A stretch of 64,000 bases of DNA, from the NCBI GenBank assembly GCA_014190575.1, contig BJGQ01000003.1, positions 81,493 to 145,492 of the forward strand. The letters run 5' to 3'. Position numbers and translations under genes: made by a program. The DNA comes from Bacteroidota bacterium (GTDB lineage Bacteria; Bacteroidota; Bacteroidia; Chitinophagales; UBA10324). The notes below the pieces were generated by a model. That model did no database searches. It saw only the letters and a list, made by a program, of their open reading frames with translations, and was not told the origin of the DNA. Shown here one piece after another: positions 8,255-17,158 of this stretch (its first letter is position 1; every line of letters starts with the position of its first letter).

Positions 8255-9343
8255 TTAAAAATGCCAACCTAAAATATTCATTAATGCTATTGCCAATAAA
8301 TTCACCATGCTTATTGGTAATAAGTATTTCCATTCTAAATCCAACAATTGGTCAACACGCAATCTTGGGAAAGTCCAGCGGAACCACATGATGATGAATA
8401 TGATAAAAAAAGTTTTTCCGAAAAACCACAAGGGGGAAGGAATGTAATCCATAACATTGTTAAAGGCTGTCCAATGACCAATATGTAAGGGCATCCATCC
8501 ACCAAGAAATAAAGTTGCGGCCATTGCACACAAAACAAACATGTTGATGTACTCCGCTAAAAAAAACATGGCGAACTTCATTCCTGAATATTCAGTATGA
8601 AATCCTGCGGTGAGTTCTGATTCTGCTTCGGCTAAATCAAAGGGAGCGCGATTTAATTCAGCGGTTGCAGCAATAATAAAAATTACAAAAGCAATAATCA
8701 CAGGAATGTGTCCTTTAAAAATCCACCAACCATCAGTCTGAGAATTTACAATTTCACTTATTTGCATACTACCTGAAAGTACAACGATGCTGATGATGCA
8801 AAGTCCCGCGCTCAATTCATAACTTACTATTTGCGCACCGCTGCGCATTGCACCGAGCATTGAATATTTATTGTTGCTGCTCCATCCGGCAATTAAAATA
8901 CCTATAACACCGAGCGAAGTAATACTTGTTATATATAGTACGCCAATATTTAAATCCCATAACACTAAACCATTTCCAAATGCAATGGGTGCAAGAGCCA
9001 TCATGCAAGTACTTAATACAACATACGGAGCGAGGTTGAACATTAATTTATCTGCGCCATCAGGAGTGATTCCTTCTTTCAAAACTAATTTTAAAACATC
9101 GGCAACTACTTGTCCGGTTCCATAAATTCCAACACGATTTGGTCCAAGCCGTAATTGCATATAAGCAGCAACTTTCCGTTCTAAATAAATTAGCACCATT
9201 GCCAGCACTGCAACAAAAGTGATTACAAGTAAACCTGCTACAATTAATTCTGTAGTTAATACAATTCCATCCGACAAATGAGTCGAAAGAAAATTATGAA
9301 ATTTATCAGTGAGTGAAGTGAAATTATAGATGCTTAAAATCAT
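8255..9343 (-). CDS. nuoH: NADH-quinone oxidoreductase subunit H
   Basis: A 362-residue membrane subunit that, with NuoB and NuoD, forms the quinone-binding chamber of complex I. Typical signatures are RKVAAYMQLRLGPNRVG near residue 60, GWSSNNKYSMLGAMRS, ELNRAPFDLAEAESELTAG with the conserved acidic loop, and the C-terminal FRWTFPRLRVDQ. The longest frame starts at a TTG (9352); the ATG at 9343 is the better start. It is the first nuo gene here: the gene upstream is a cold-shock protein, so nuoA-G must be elsewhere. An 89-base gap separates it from nuoI. Confidence 0.96.
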   Translation of the reverse strand: MILSIYNFTSLTDKFHNFLSTHLSDGIVLTTELIVAGLLVITFVAVLAMVLIYLERKVAAYMQLRLGPNRVGIYGTGQVVADVLKLVLKEGITPDGADKLMFNLAPYVVLSTCMMALAPIAFGNGLVLWDLNIGVLYITSITSLGVIGILIAGWSSNNKYSMLGAMRSGAQIVSYELSAGLCIISIVVLSGSMQISEIVNSQTDGWWIFKGHIPVIIAFVIFIIAATAELNRAPFDLAEAESELTAGFHTEYSGMKFAMFFLAEYINMFVLCAMAATLFLGGWMPLHIGHWTAFNNVMDYIPSPLWFFGKTFFIIFIIMWFRWTFPRLRVDQLLDLEWKYLLPISMVNLLAIALMNILGWHF

Positions 9344-9477
9344 CGCAGTCAAATATGCACTTGAAAAATTAAATTTACTATGCCTTTATAATTTGAAGTG
9401 TTGAAAAGAAAATATTTTTCAATCAATCAAATAATTCTTCAAATAGAAATTCAATAAAATTTATAACCAAAAAAAAG

Positions 9478-9930
9478 CTAAATAATTTTTTTAACTTTTA
9501 TAGCATTCAATCCCTTCGGACCGTTTTCAGTTTCAAAAGTTACTTTGTCATTTTCTTTTATCGGTGCTTCTAACTGACTGTTGTGAACGAAAATACTTTC
9601 TTCGGAAGAAACATCTTTTATAAATCCAAAACCCTTTTCAGTATTAAAGAATGAAACAATACCAGTTCTTTTGGATAGCAACTCTCTGGCTTCTTGTTTA
9701 GGCACACCAATCTGAATATCTTCAACTGAAATTTTTCTTTTTTTCATTGGATCGGGCGGAGTGGAAGATATATTTCCATACTCATCAACATACGCCATCA
9801 TTTCATCTAATGATTTTCCTTTAGTCGCATTGGCTTTGCGCTCTTGCATTTTCTCAGCTTTTTCCTGACGCTGTTTGCGTTTGTTTTTTTCTTTGTCTTT
9901 CTTACCGAATGTTTCTTGCGATTTCGCCAT
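9478..9930 (-). CDS. cold-shock-domain protein with long basic N-terminal extension
   Basis: A 150-residue protein. Residues ~88-150 form a cold shock domain with both RNA-binding motifs (KGFGFI and SIFVH), so it should bind single-stranded RNA or DNA. The first ~50 residues are extremely rich in Lys, Gln and Glu and look disordered or helical and RNA-binding. A conserved-looking linker (DEMMAYVDEYGNISSTPPDP) follows. This extended architecture is about twice the length of canonical CspA and, from memory, is common in Bacteroidota. A 231-base divergent intergenic region lies upstream and may hold a long 5' leader, as is usual for cold-shock genes. Confidence 0.9.
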   Translation of the reverse strand: MAKSQETFGKKDKEKNKRKQRQEKAEKMQERKANATKGKSLDEMMAYVDEYGNISSTPPDPMKKRKISVEDIQIGVPKQEARELLSKRTGIVSFFNTEKGFGFIKDVSSEESIFVHNSQLEAPIKENDKVTFETENGPKGLNAIKVKKII

Positions 9931-10161
9931 ATTTTTCTTACTTGAATTATTTTGTTTGCGACAAAGGTCAACTATTATTGCCGTATTTGTATGAATTGAT
10001 AGTCAACATTTTTCTTTGTTGAAAAAACTTAAAACCATTTCAAAAAAACGAGAATAAAATAATCCTTAATAATAATCGGAGTAAAAAAATAATCTTCAAT
10101 AATTTTTTAATCACTACGCATGTTTTGTTCTAAATTCACCACCTTACAGTTTAACTTCTGA

Positions 10162-12264
10162 ATGTTAAGGAATACAAAAGCCATTTTATCATTTGCAACA
10201 CTAAGCCTTTTGATTGTTGCTATTTCCTGTAAAAAAAATAATGAAGTAAGGCCATCATGGGAAACTTCCATGTTAGTTCCCATTCTAAATTCAAATCTCA
10301 ATCTTGGAAATATTGTTGGTGATACCATTATTCAAACCAACAGCGATAACAGTTTGCAGTTGGTTTATGAAAGCAATTTATACAGTTTAAAACCTGGCGA
10401 TGGCGCATTTCAGATCCCTGATACTATTGTAAAAGGAACTTACAATTTAACAAATCTTGCTTTGGCAAATCAGGCGATCGTTTATAATCTTTCACTTGGA
10501 CAAGCAGCGCAGCAAATGGGTCCGCAAGGGCAATTCATTATTTCGAGTAATGGTACAATGGCTTCTATTCCTGCCATCAACAATCAATCCTCAGGTGATA
10601 ATGATGTGAATGCAACACAATTTTTTCAAACAGCCATTCTTCAACATGGTTTTTTAGACATCACAATTTTTAATGGTTTTCCTATTGATATCAGCAACAT
10701 TCAGTTTCAAATAAAAAATAAAGTAAGCGGAACAATTGTAGCGGATACTTTTTTTACTAATATAAATTCAGGAAGCACATCCACAAAAAGGGTTGATCTA
10801 AGTGGTAAAACAGTTGAAGGTACATTAGTGTTTAAAATTATTGATTTAGATAGTCCGGGTAGTGCAACCGCAGTTTTAATTGATACTACCGATGCTTTAA
10901 TAATGACCATGCAAGTAACTGAAATGGTTGTGACTTCGGCCACAGCAATTTTTCCATCACAGGATATTATCAATCAGGATCAGGAAACAATTTACAATTT
11001 GAGTGGTGGTGCAAAACTGAAATTCATAAATGTTCATAGTGGGAAATTGCAGATGACTGTTCATAGTGCAATTAAACAACTGGTTCATTTCAATTATGGT
11101 TTTCCTGGAGCAACTGATCAGTTTGGTGGATCAATAAACTTAACATCTGATTTACCACCTGCACCTGTTGGAGGGTTAAGCTCACTTACAAAAGAATATG
11201 ATTTGGCTGGATACAGATTAGACCTAACTGGTTTAAATCATACTTCTTTCAATTCATTTGTCAATCACATTGCTGCCTCTATTGATTCAACAGGGCAAGT
11301 GCAAACTCTTTCGTTTGCCGATAGTATTTATATTGATTATGGGTTGGTTGATATTATTCCGGAATACATTGAAGGATTTTTAGGCCAACAGATTTTAACA
11401 CTTGGACCAGAAGAAGTGAATTTCGATTTGTTTAAAAATATTCAAAGCGGAAGCATTTCATTGGAAGATGTAAATGTTGGAATTGATATTGAAAACGGTG
11501 TTGGGGTAAATGCAAGATTAAATTTATATGAACTCACAGCGGTTAATTCAAAAAAGAATCAATCAGTTTCGTTAACAAACTCATTGATAAATTCTCCGCA
11601 AAACTTAGCAGGAGCAACTGATCCGCCACTCACTCCATCATTGCTTTCATTCTTGTTAAATACAAGTAACAGCAATATAAAAAATTTAGTGGAAGTGCTC
11701 CCCGATAAAATGAAATACAAAATTGATTTGTTTATTAATCCGAATGGAAACACCAGTAACTACAATGATTTTGCTTACTACAATAGTCCGTTGAATGTGA
11801 ATCTTAATATTAATATGCCACTTTCATTACAAGCCGATGGTTTGGTTTTTCAGGATACTGTGGCTTTTGATTTATCTAATGCAAGCGCAAAAGGATTAGA
11901 TGCAATTAAAGATGGTGTGTTTTCAGTGTTTGCCGATAATGGATTTCCATTGCAGGCCAGTTTGCAATTGTATTTATATGATGAGTGGGGTGGATTTTTA
12001 GATAGTTTAATTGTTGCGCCTCATACAATTTTAGCTGCGCCTCTTAATAGTAATTGTAAAGTATCAGAAATAATGCGTTCGACTTTACAAGTACTGGCTG
12101 ATGCAAACAAAATGAATAAGATACGCAATGCAAAAAAAGCTGTGGTGCGTGCAGTATTTGACACCAAGTCAACCACACCTTGCGGAATTTATACTAAAAT
12201 TTACAGCACTTATAATCTTTCAGTTAAACTCACCGGAAGATTCACCTACCTCATTGGCCAATGA
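10162..12264 (+). CDS. large hypothetical lipoprotein
   Basis: A 700-residue protein. The N-terminal hydrophobic segment ends in a lipobox-like AISCKK near residue 23, the typical Bacteroidota surface-lipoprotein start (Cys then Lys-Lys). The mature part is beta-rich with many Asn, Ser, Thr and Gly residues and frequent FQD/DSPG-type turns, suggesting a multi-domain beta-sandwich protein. I recognise no catalytic motif. Its stop overlaps the start of the next gene (12261) by four bases (ATGA), so the two products are translationally coupled and probably act together at the outer membrane. Confidence 0.85.
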   Translation: MLRNTKAILSFATLSLLIVAISCKKNNEVRPSWETSMLVPILNSNLNLGNIVGDTIIQTNSDNSLQLVYESNLYSLKPGDGAFQIPDTIVKGTYNLTNLALANQAIVYNLSLGQAAQQMGPQGQFIISSNGTMASIPAINNQSSGDNDVNATQFFQTAILQHGFLDITIFNGFPIDISNIQFQIKNKVSGTIVADTFFTNINSGSTSTKRVDLSGKTVEGTLVFKIIDLDSPGSATAVLIDTTDALIMTMQVTEMVVTSATAIFPSQDIINQDQETIYNLSGGAKLKFINVHSGKLQMTVHSAIKQLVHFNYGFPGATDQFGGSINLTSDLPPAPVGGLSSLTKEYDLAGYRLDLTGLNHTSFNSFVNHIAASIDSTGQVQTLSFADSIYIDYGLVDIIPEYIEGFLGQQILTLGPEEVNFDLFKNIQSGSISLEDVNVGIDIENGVGVNARLNLYELTAVNSKKNQSVSLTNSLINSPQNLAGATDPPLTPSLLSFLLNTSNSNIKNLVEVLPDKMKYKIDLFINPNGNTSNYNDFAYYNSPLNVNLNINMPLSLQADGLVFQDTVAFDLSNASAKGLDAIKDGVFSVFADNGFPLQASLQLYLYDEWGGFLDSLIVAPHTILAAPLNSNCKVSEIMRSTLQVLADANKMNKIRNAKKAVVRAVFDTKSTTPCGIYTKIYSTYNLSVKLTGRFTYLIGQ

Positions 12265-13595
12265 TTTATAAAATGAAAATTATTTTTTTTCAATCAGTTC
12301 TTTTATCCTTCCTTTTTCACTTTTCACTTTTTACTGCATCAGCTCAATCTGATTCAACAGATACTCAGATAAAAATTGCTCATCTTAAAAATCCGTTTGA
12401 TGGTTTGCATTGGATGGGGCGGGTCAATCATTTTTCTATAAACCCAGATTCAAACCAAACAGTAATATTTACATCAGGAGGAGTATTTCTAAATAGTAAC
12501 ACACTTCCTTTTTCATTTTCAAAAAAAATATTGCAAAGCGGATTTTTAAATAATGAAATAAAAAACAATGCTGAATTCTATACACACAATCTGAATGGCG
12601 CAGCGGCAGGGTATAAATACGGCACAGGATTTTGTAAAAGAGGGAAAAAAAATTCAATTGGGTTGGCTTTAAGTGATGAATCAATTTCCATTATTAATTA
12701 TCGCCGCGATTTATTCAATTTAGTTTTTTTTGGAAATGCTCAATATGAAAATGATACTGCTTATTTGCGAGGAAGTGGTTTGGCAAATCAGGATTTTCAT
12801 CGTGTGCGATTTATTTTTTCCAGCAAATCAGGAAGTGCTGATTCATGCTGGCAGATAAATGCTTCGATTAGTTATTTACAAGGTTATCATGTTAATTTAT
12901 TTAATGTCGGAAAAACAAAATTGTATACCGCACCAATGGGAGAATATTTATGGTTGCAATCACAATTCATTTATCAAACAAATGATACTTCAAATTCAGG
13001 TTCATTTGCATTTAACGGAAATGGAATTGCTGCTGATGTATGCATTGCTTTTCCTGCAGGTAAATCTCAATTGATGGTTGCCATAAACGATGCCGGGTTT
13101 ATTTACTGGAATAAAAAATCTTTATTTTATGGAATGGATACAACGATTCAATTCGATGGAATTGAATTGGAAAATATTTTATCCAATTCGGGGTCAACAA
13201 TAAGCAATATAAATACTGATACAATTTTAAATTATCTTGGAGTAAAACAAACAAAGTATGCATTCAATCTAAACCTGCCATTGCGTTTCACTTTTGCATG
13301 GAACCGTATGGTTATGAATAATAAAATTGATTTGAACGCAGGATTCAGCTTTTTACCTCAATATGAAAACTTTCCGATGTTTTTCGCATCCTCAACATTC
13401 AACTTTAAAAATTTTTACCCATCTGTTTCAGTTTCCTATGGAGGATTGCAATCATTTAATATGGGAATTAATCTGGAAGGAAAAATTTGTGGTCATTTTA
13501 ATTGGATGATTGGCTCAGGACAAATATTATCTTGGTTAATGCCAAAACATTTAACAGGAATAGATATGTATTCTCAACTTTCCTATTCTTTTTAA
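12261..13595 (+). CDS. DUF5723-like outer-membrane beta-barrel protein
   Basis: A 444-residue protein with a signal peptide (cleavage probably after ASAQ near residue 29). The body shows alternating hydrophobic/polar strands and ends in an aromatic residue (SQLSYSF), as expected for an outer-membrane barrel. Features such as NDAGFIYWNK and the overall layout resemble the DUF5723 family of Bacteroidota; this is recognition by eye only. The start overlaps the preceding lipoprotein gene (ATGA). An ATG four codons downstream, directly before the Lys-containing signal start, is an alternative start. Confidence 0.8.
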   Translation: MIYKMKIIFFQSVLLSFLFHFSLFTASAQSDSTDTQIKIAHLKNPFDGLHWMGRVNHFSINPDSNQTVIFTSGGVFLNSNTLPFSFSKKILQSGFLNNEIKNNAEFYTHNLNGAAAGYKYGTGFCKRGKKNSIGLALSDESISIINYRRDLFNLVFFGNAQYENDTAYLRGSGLANQDFHRVRFIFSSKSGSADSCWQINASISYLQGYHVNLFNVGKTKLYTAPMGEYLWLQSQFIYQTNDTSNSGSFAFNGNGIAADVCIAFPAGKSQLMVAINDAGFIYWNKKSLFYGMDTTIQFDGIELENILSNSGSTISNINTDTILNYLGVKQTKYAFNLNLPLRFTFAWNRMVMNNKIDLNAGFSFLPQYENFPMFFASSTFNFKNFYPSVSVSYGGLQSFNMGINLEGKICGHFNWMIGSGQILSWLMPKHLTGIDMYSQLSYSF

Positions 13596-13643
13596 AGAAG
13601 AAAATAACTGGTTTTAAATCAGAAATTAAATGAAGTTAATTTA

Positions 13644-15182
13644 TTAAAACGGCGAACCTTCATCGGGTTTGATATCCCAGTTTTTTGATTTCATAATTTG
13701 AACTGAACCTTCTTCATTTTGCGCAAATCCTTCGCGTGTAACACCCGATGAGAATGGCGATACATTGTAATCTTCAAATTTTGCAAATCGATCAATGAAT
13801 TTGAGTTGAACAGTTCCGAGCGCACCGTTACGATGTTTCTGCACTAATATTTCTGCCAGCCCATTGTATTGCTGCCCTGCTTCATCCTGACTCATATTAT
13901 AATATTCAGGTCGCCAGATAAACATAACCATATCAGCATCCTGTTCAATAGCTCCAGATTCGCGTAGGTCACTCAGTTGCGGTTTCTTGCTGCCACCGCG
14001 GGTTTCCACTGCACGGCTCAATTGCGAAAGTGCAATAACAGGAACACTCAATTCCTTTGCAATACTTTTAAGTGAGCGGGATATGGTACTTATTTCCTGT
14101 TCGCGGTTAAATGATTTATCGCCGGTGCCACCACTCATCAGTTGTAAATAATCAATCACGATGAGTTGAATATCATGCTGCATTTTTAAACGACGACACT
14201 TTGCACGCAACTCAAAAATATTTATAGCCGGAGTATCATCAATAAAAATCGGCGCGTCAGATAATTTTTCAATGTTCGCAGTCAATTGAGTCCATTCATA
14301 TTCTTCTAAGTTCCCCTTGCGAAGTTTATCAGAAGGGATTTGCGTCTCCGCAGAAATCAATCGCGAAGTCAATTGCAGGTCACTCATCTCCAATGAAAAA
14401 AACGCAACAGGTTTTTTAAAATCAACAGCCGCATTCCGTGCAAGAGAAAGTACGAAAGCAGTTTTACCCATACCTGGTCGAGCCGCAACAATTATCAAAT
14501 CACTTTTTTGCCAGCCACCTGTAATTCTATCCAACTCAGTAAAGCCCGAAGGAACACCATTGAAATCAAGTTTATTATCGCGCAAGCTTTGCACCTGCTT
14601 GATATTTTTTGTAATGAGTTCAGAAATAGAACTGAAATTCCGACGAAGATTTTTATCGGTAATGTCATAAATATTTTTTTCTGCTTTATCCAGTAACTCC
14701 AGTACATCAGTCGTGTCTTCATACGAATCACGAATGATGAGTGAACTGATACGAATCAATTCGCGCTGAATAAATTTCTGACTGATAATGCGCGCATGAT
14801 ATTCCACATTGGCTGCACTACCTACTCGATTGGTTAATTCGGCTACCGTAAATGCACCACCTACTTTTTCAATATCACCCTGCTTGCGCAACTCTTCAGT
14901 CACAGTTAAAATATCAACCGGCTGAGATCGATTGAATAAACTGAAAATTGCTTTGTAAATAAACTGATGTGCTTCAACATAAAAACTTTCCGGTTTCAGA
15001 ATATCTATCACTAATGCAACTGCATCTTTCTCAAGCATCATTGCGCCAAGAACCGCTTCTTCCAAGTCGCGCGCTTGCGGTTGTATGCGACCATACAACA
15101 TTGCTGATAAATCTGTTTCAGTATGTCGCTTGGAAATTACCCGTGGGCGTTCAATTTTTATTTCGTCGTTTGGCTCAGTCAT
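13644..15182 (-). CDS. dnaB: replicative DNA helicase DnaB
   Basis: A 512-residue hexameric helicase that unwinds DNA at the replication fork and binds primase and the clamp loader. The N-terminal domain (about residues 35-140) is followed by a linker and a RecA-like domain starting with SGFTELDRITGGW. The Walker A motif is ARPGMGKTA near residue 230, the Walker B-like segment is LIVIDYLQLM, and SDLRESGAIEQDADM is the DnaB-specific motif. Length and both domains are complete, with no intein. It is monocistronic between convergent and divergent neighbours. Confidence 0.97.
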   Translation of the reverse strand: MTEPNDEIKIERPRVISKRHTETDLSAMLYGRIQPQARDLEEAVLGAMMLEKDAVALVIDILKPESFYVEAHQFIYKAIFSLFNRSQPVDILTVTEELRKQGDIEKVGGAFTVAELTNRVGSAANVEYHARIISQKFIQRELIRISSLIIRDSYEDTTDVLELLDKAEKNIYDITDKNLRRNFSSISELITKNIKQVQSLRDNKLDFNGVPSGFTELDRITGGWQKSDLIIVAARPGMGKTAFVLSLARNAAVDFKKPVAFFSLEMSDLQLTSRLISAETQIPSDKLRKGNLEEYEWTQLTANIEKLSDAPIFIDDTPAINIFELRAKCRRLKMQHDIQLIVIDYLQLMSGGTGDKSFNREQEISTISRSLKSIAKELSVPVIALSQLSRAVETRGGSKKPQLSDLRESGAIEQDADMVMFIWRPEYYNMSQDEAGQQYNGLAEILVQKHRNGALGTVQLKFIDRFAKFEDYNVSPFSSGVTREGFAQNEEGSVQIMKSKNWDIKPDEGSPF

Positions 15183-15441
15183 TTTTTAAAGGGCGACAAG
15201 AATAGAAAACATTCTTGGCTGTTTCCATAATTACAAAAAAATCCTGTGGACAAAAATCAGTTTCTCGTGGAGTGGATGTTGATAAAAAAATATTTGATGA
15301 AGTGGTGCAAAAATGAAATTAAAAAAGGATAGGAGTGTTCTGCTATGTACTTCGAATAAAATTGGTTATAGAAAATATTTTTATTCAGTAAAATAAATAT
15401 TTTTCAGCAAAAAAATTTTGAAAAGAAAATTTTAAATAATC
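15183..15441. other. AT-rich intergenic region upstream of dnaB
   Basis: These 259 bases separate dnaB from the anti-sigma gene. The region is strongly AT-rich. An AT-only inverted repeat (GAAAATATTT near 15371 and its near complement around 15395) could weakly terminate the sigma/anti-sigma transcript. I see no ORF and no RNA gene. Confidence 0.4.
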
Positions 15442-16230
15442 TCAAATAGAAATTTTCCCCATTGCCACCATCTGGTCAACATGCGGTGTCGGACTGCCTC
15501 CGTATTTTTCTACTGTGATGGCAAATAATTCTGCTTCAGGTGCAGCTTTCAGATTTAATATTCCTGCAATGGGACTGAACGCACCAGCATCTAAAACATT
15601 GGTTCCTTTCAACGCCCACAATTGATATTGCAAACTGTCCGGTAGTTGCGGAAGATTTCCGGGGTCGAGCATAATGTGCTTGTTATCCATATCGTAATAA
15701 ACCAGCACCTGCATGCCCGGATGTTTTTCTGTTCCACTCAGTTTTACTTTCAAGGTGTTCATGCCGTTAATCATATCCATCGCTTCCTTTAGGTGCGATT
15801 GATTGGCAATAACCACATCCATATTATTTTTTAAAGTATCGTACTGATTTTGTAACGAAGCCAATTCAGTTTTTGTTGAATTGAATTTTCCTGCAAAATA
15901 AAAAGCAGCAAAACTGCTGAGCATCAACAACACAACTGAAGCCGCAACTGCATACTGATAAAATTTATTATTGCTTCGTGTAATCGCAATTACTTTTTCT
16001 TTTGCCTCCGGTTGAATTACTTTCAATAAATTTTCTTTCACAAAAGCAGGAGGTGTAACAGCATGAAGCATCGCATATTTTTCCAGCGAAAGCTGAATGG
16101 CTTTCAACTCAGCTGCAACTTCCGGAATTTTTTTCACCATCTGTTCCACTTCAGCGCTCCCGATATCGTCGAGTGCACCTGAGGCGTACAATTCCAGCAT
16201 TCCGGATACTATGTATTCTTTTGCTTCCAC
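15442..16230 (-). CDS. anti-sigma factor, RskA-type
   Basis: A 262-residue inner-membrane regulator that would hold the neighbouring ECF sigma factor inactive. The N-terminal cytoplasmic domain (residues 1-80) includes LELYASGALDD, typical of non-zinc anti-sigma domains; the HxxxCxxC zinc motif is absent. One transmembrane helix lies around residues 88-108, then a short coiled coil (~110-145). The C-terminal periplasmic anti-sigma-K-like domain contains YQLWALKGTNVLDAG. The start is GTG, one base after the sigma stop codon, so the two genes are tightly coupled. The inducing signal cannot be read from the sequence. Confidence 0.9.
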   Translation of the reverse strand: MEAKEYIVSGMLELYASGALDDIGSAEVEQMVKKIPEVAAELKAIQLSLEKYAMLHAVTPPAFVKENLLKVIQPEAKEKVIAITRSNNKFYQYAVAASVVLLMLSSFAAFYFAGKFNSTKTELASLQNQYDTLKNNMDVVIANQSHLKEAMDMINGMNTLKVKLSGTEKHPGMQVLVYYDMDNKHIMLDPGNLPQLPDSLQYQLWALKGTNVLDAGAFSPIAGILNLKAAPEAELFAITVEKYGGSPTPHVDQMVAMGKISI

Positions 16231-16231
16231 T

Positions 16232-16771
16232 TTATTTTATCAATTCTCGTAATTCAATGATTGCGTTTCGCATTCTTGTTTTCACTGTTCCCAATGGTAT
16301 GTCTAATTCTTCCGCAGTTTCTGCCTGTGTAAATCCTTTGAAGTAAACCAGTTCAAGTATTGCACTGAATTCCGGGTTCATTTTTTGCACTATCTGTTTT
16401 AAGCCAATGTGTTCGGGCTTAAAAGCAGTTTGTACATGCCGGTCAACCACACTTACGGAATCTTCTATGTCAAGGTTTTTTGAATCCTGTTTAAAATACT
16501 TCGAGCGCATTTTATCAATCGCCATGTTGCGCGCAATATTTATCATCCATGTAAACAATCTTCCTTTTGAAGAATCGTACATCGAAAAATTTTTCCAGAT
16601 TTTTATGAATGTTTCCTGTAACACATCGGCTGCCGCTTCTTCATCTTCAATCATTCTCAGCACCACGCCATAAATTGCAGCACTGTAATTGTCATACAAA
16701 TAAGTGAACGACGATTGCTCTCCTGTTCGAAGCAATTCAAGCAATTCTTCTTCTGAAATTTTTTTATTCAT
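16232..16771 (-). CDS. ECF-family RNA polymerase sigma factor
   Basis: A 179-residue sigma factor with only regions 2 and 4. Region 2 spans about residues 20-95, with VLQETFIKIWKN and RLFTWMINIARNMAIDKMRS covering the -10 recognition helix. Region 4 occupies the last ~50 residues, with FTQAETAEELDIPLGTVKTR as the helix-turn-helix. The pairing with an RskA-like anti-sigma factor suggests the SigK/ECF19-like group. Its target promoters are unknown. Confidence 0.95.
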   Translation of the reverse strand: MNKKISEEELLELLRTGEQSSFTYLYDNYSAAIYGVVLRMIEDEEAAADVLQETFIKIWKNFSMYDSSKGRLFTWMINIARNMAIDKMRSKYFKQDSKNLDIEDSVSVVDRHVQTAFKPEHIGLKQIVQKMNPEFSAILELVYFKGFTQAETAEELDIPLGTVKTRMRNAIIELRELIK

Positions 16772-16848
16772 TTAATTAAAAACAGGAACTTAATAATAAA
16801 TATAATTTTTTTGAATGGAGTTAATTCCCACATATAAATTTCTTGTAA

Positions 16849-16880
16849 TAAAAAAATCCTGCGTTGTGCAGGATTTTTTT
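16849..16880 (-). terminator. Rho-independent terminator, tRNA-Glu side
   Basis: A perfect inverted repeat (AAAATCCTGC / GCAGGATTTT around a GTTG loop) is flanked by A7 on one side and T7 on the other, so it can work in both directions. It lies about 53 bases beyond the 3' end of tRNA-Glu and upstream of the ECF sigma gene, so it most likely ends the tRNA transcript. Confidence 0.8.
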
Positions 16881-16932
16881 AAAGTTGAATCTGCAGTTTT
16901 AAAATCACAGTTCAACTACTAATTTCTTAATG

Positions 16933-17004
16933 TAGAGCGTACGGGAATCGAACCCGTGATTCTTCCGTGAAAGGGAAGCGTCTTAACCCCTTGACCAACG
17001 CTCC
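16933..17004 (-). tRNA. tRNA-Glu (anticodon UUC)
   Basis: The reverse strand folds into a 72-nt cloverleaf. The acceptor stem GGAGCGT/ACGCTCT has a terminal G-U pair. The D arm is GTC...GAC, the anticodon stem CTTCC/GGAAG has loop CTTTCAC giving anticodon TTC, and the T arm ACGGG-TTCGATT-CCCGT is canonical. The discriminator base is A and CCA is not encoded. A strong promoter match lies about 22 bases upstream and a terminator hairpin downstream, so this is a single-gene transcription unit. Confidence 0.97.
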
Positions 17005-17025
17005 ATGCTTTAATTAAAGGGGGCG

Positions 17026-17055
17026 CAAATATATGCAGTAAAGTTACCCATGCAA
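17026..17055 (-). promoter_or_regulatory. Bacteroidota-type promoter of tRNA-Glu
   Basis: On the minus strand TTG (17055-17053) is followed by exactly 19 bases and then TATATTTG (17033-17026). This matches the Bacteroidota housekeeping pattern TTG-N19-TAnnTTTG. Transcription would begin roughly 10-15 bases before the mature tRNA. It is back to back with the gapA promoter. Confidence 0.7.
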
Positions 17056-17086
17056 GAGAGAACATTGAAAAAAAAGACATTATTCC

Positions 17087-17116
17087 TTTGACCCGAAAAG
17101 TGAATGAATAAATTTG
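17087..17116 (+). promoter_or_regulatory. Bacteroidota-type promoter of gapA
   Basis: TTTG at 17087-17090 is followed after 18 bases by TAAATTTG at 17109-17116, a full match to the -7 element TAnnTTTG. The gapA start codon is 42 bases downstream, leaving a leader of roughly 35-40 nt. Confidence 0.65.
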
Positions 17117-17158
17117 CGCTCTCTAAAAATTTTTCAAACCAAAATTCAAATACAATAA

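Noticed and set aside
15183..15441. Possible replication origin or DnaA boxes next to dnaB
   Set aside because: No TTATCCACA-type boxes seen; dnaB location alone is not evidence of an origin.
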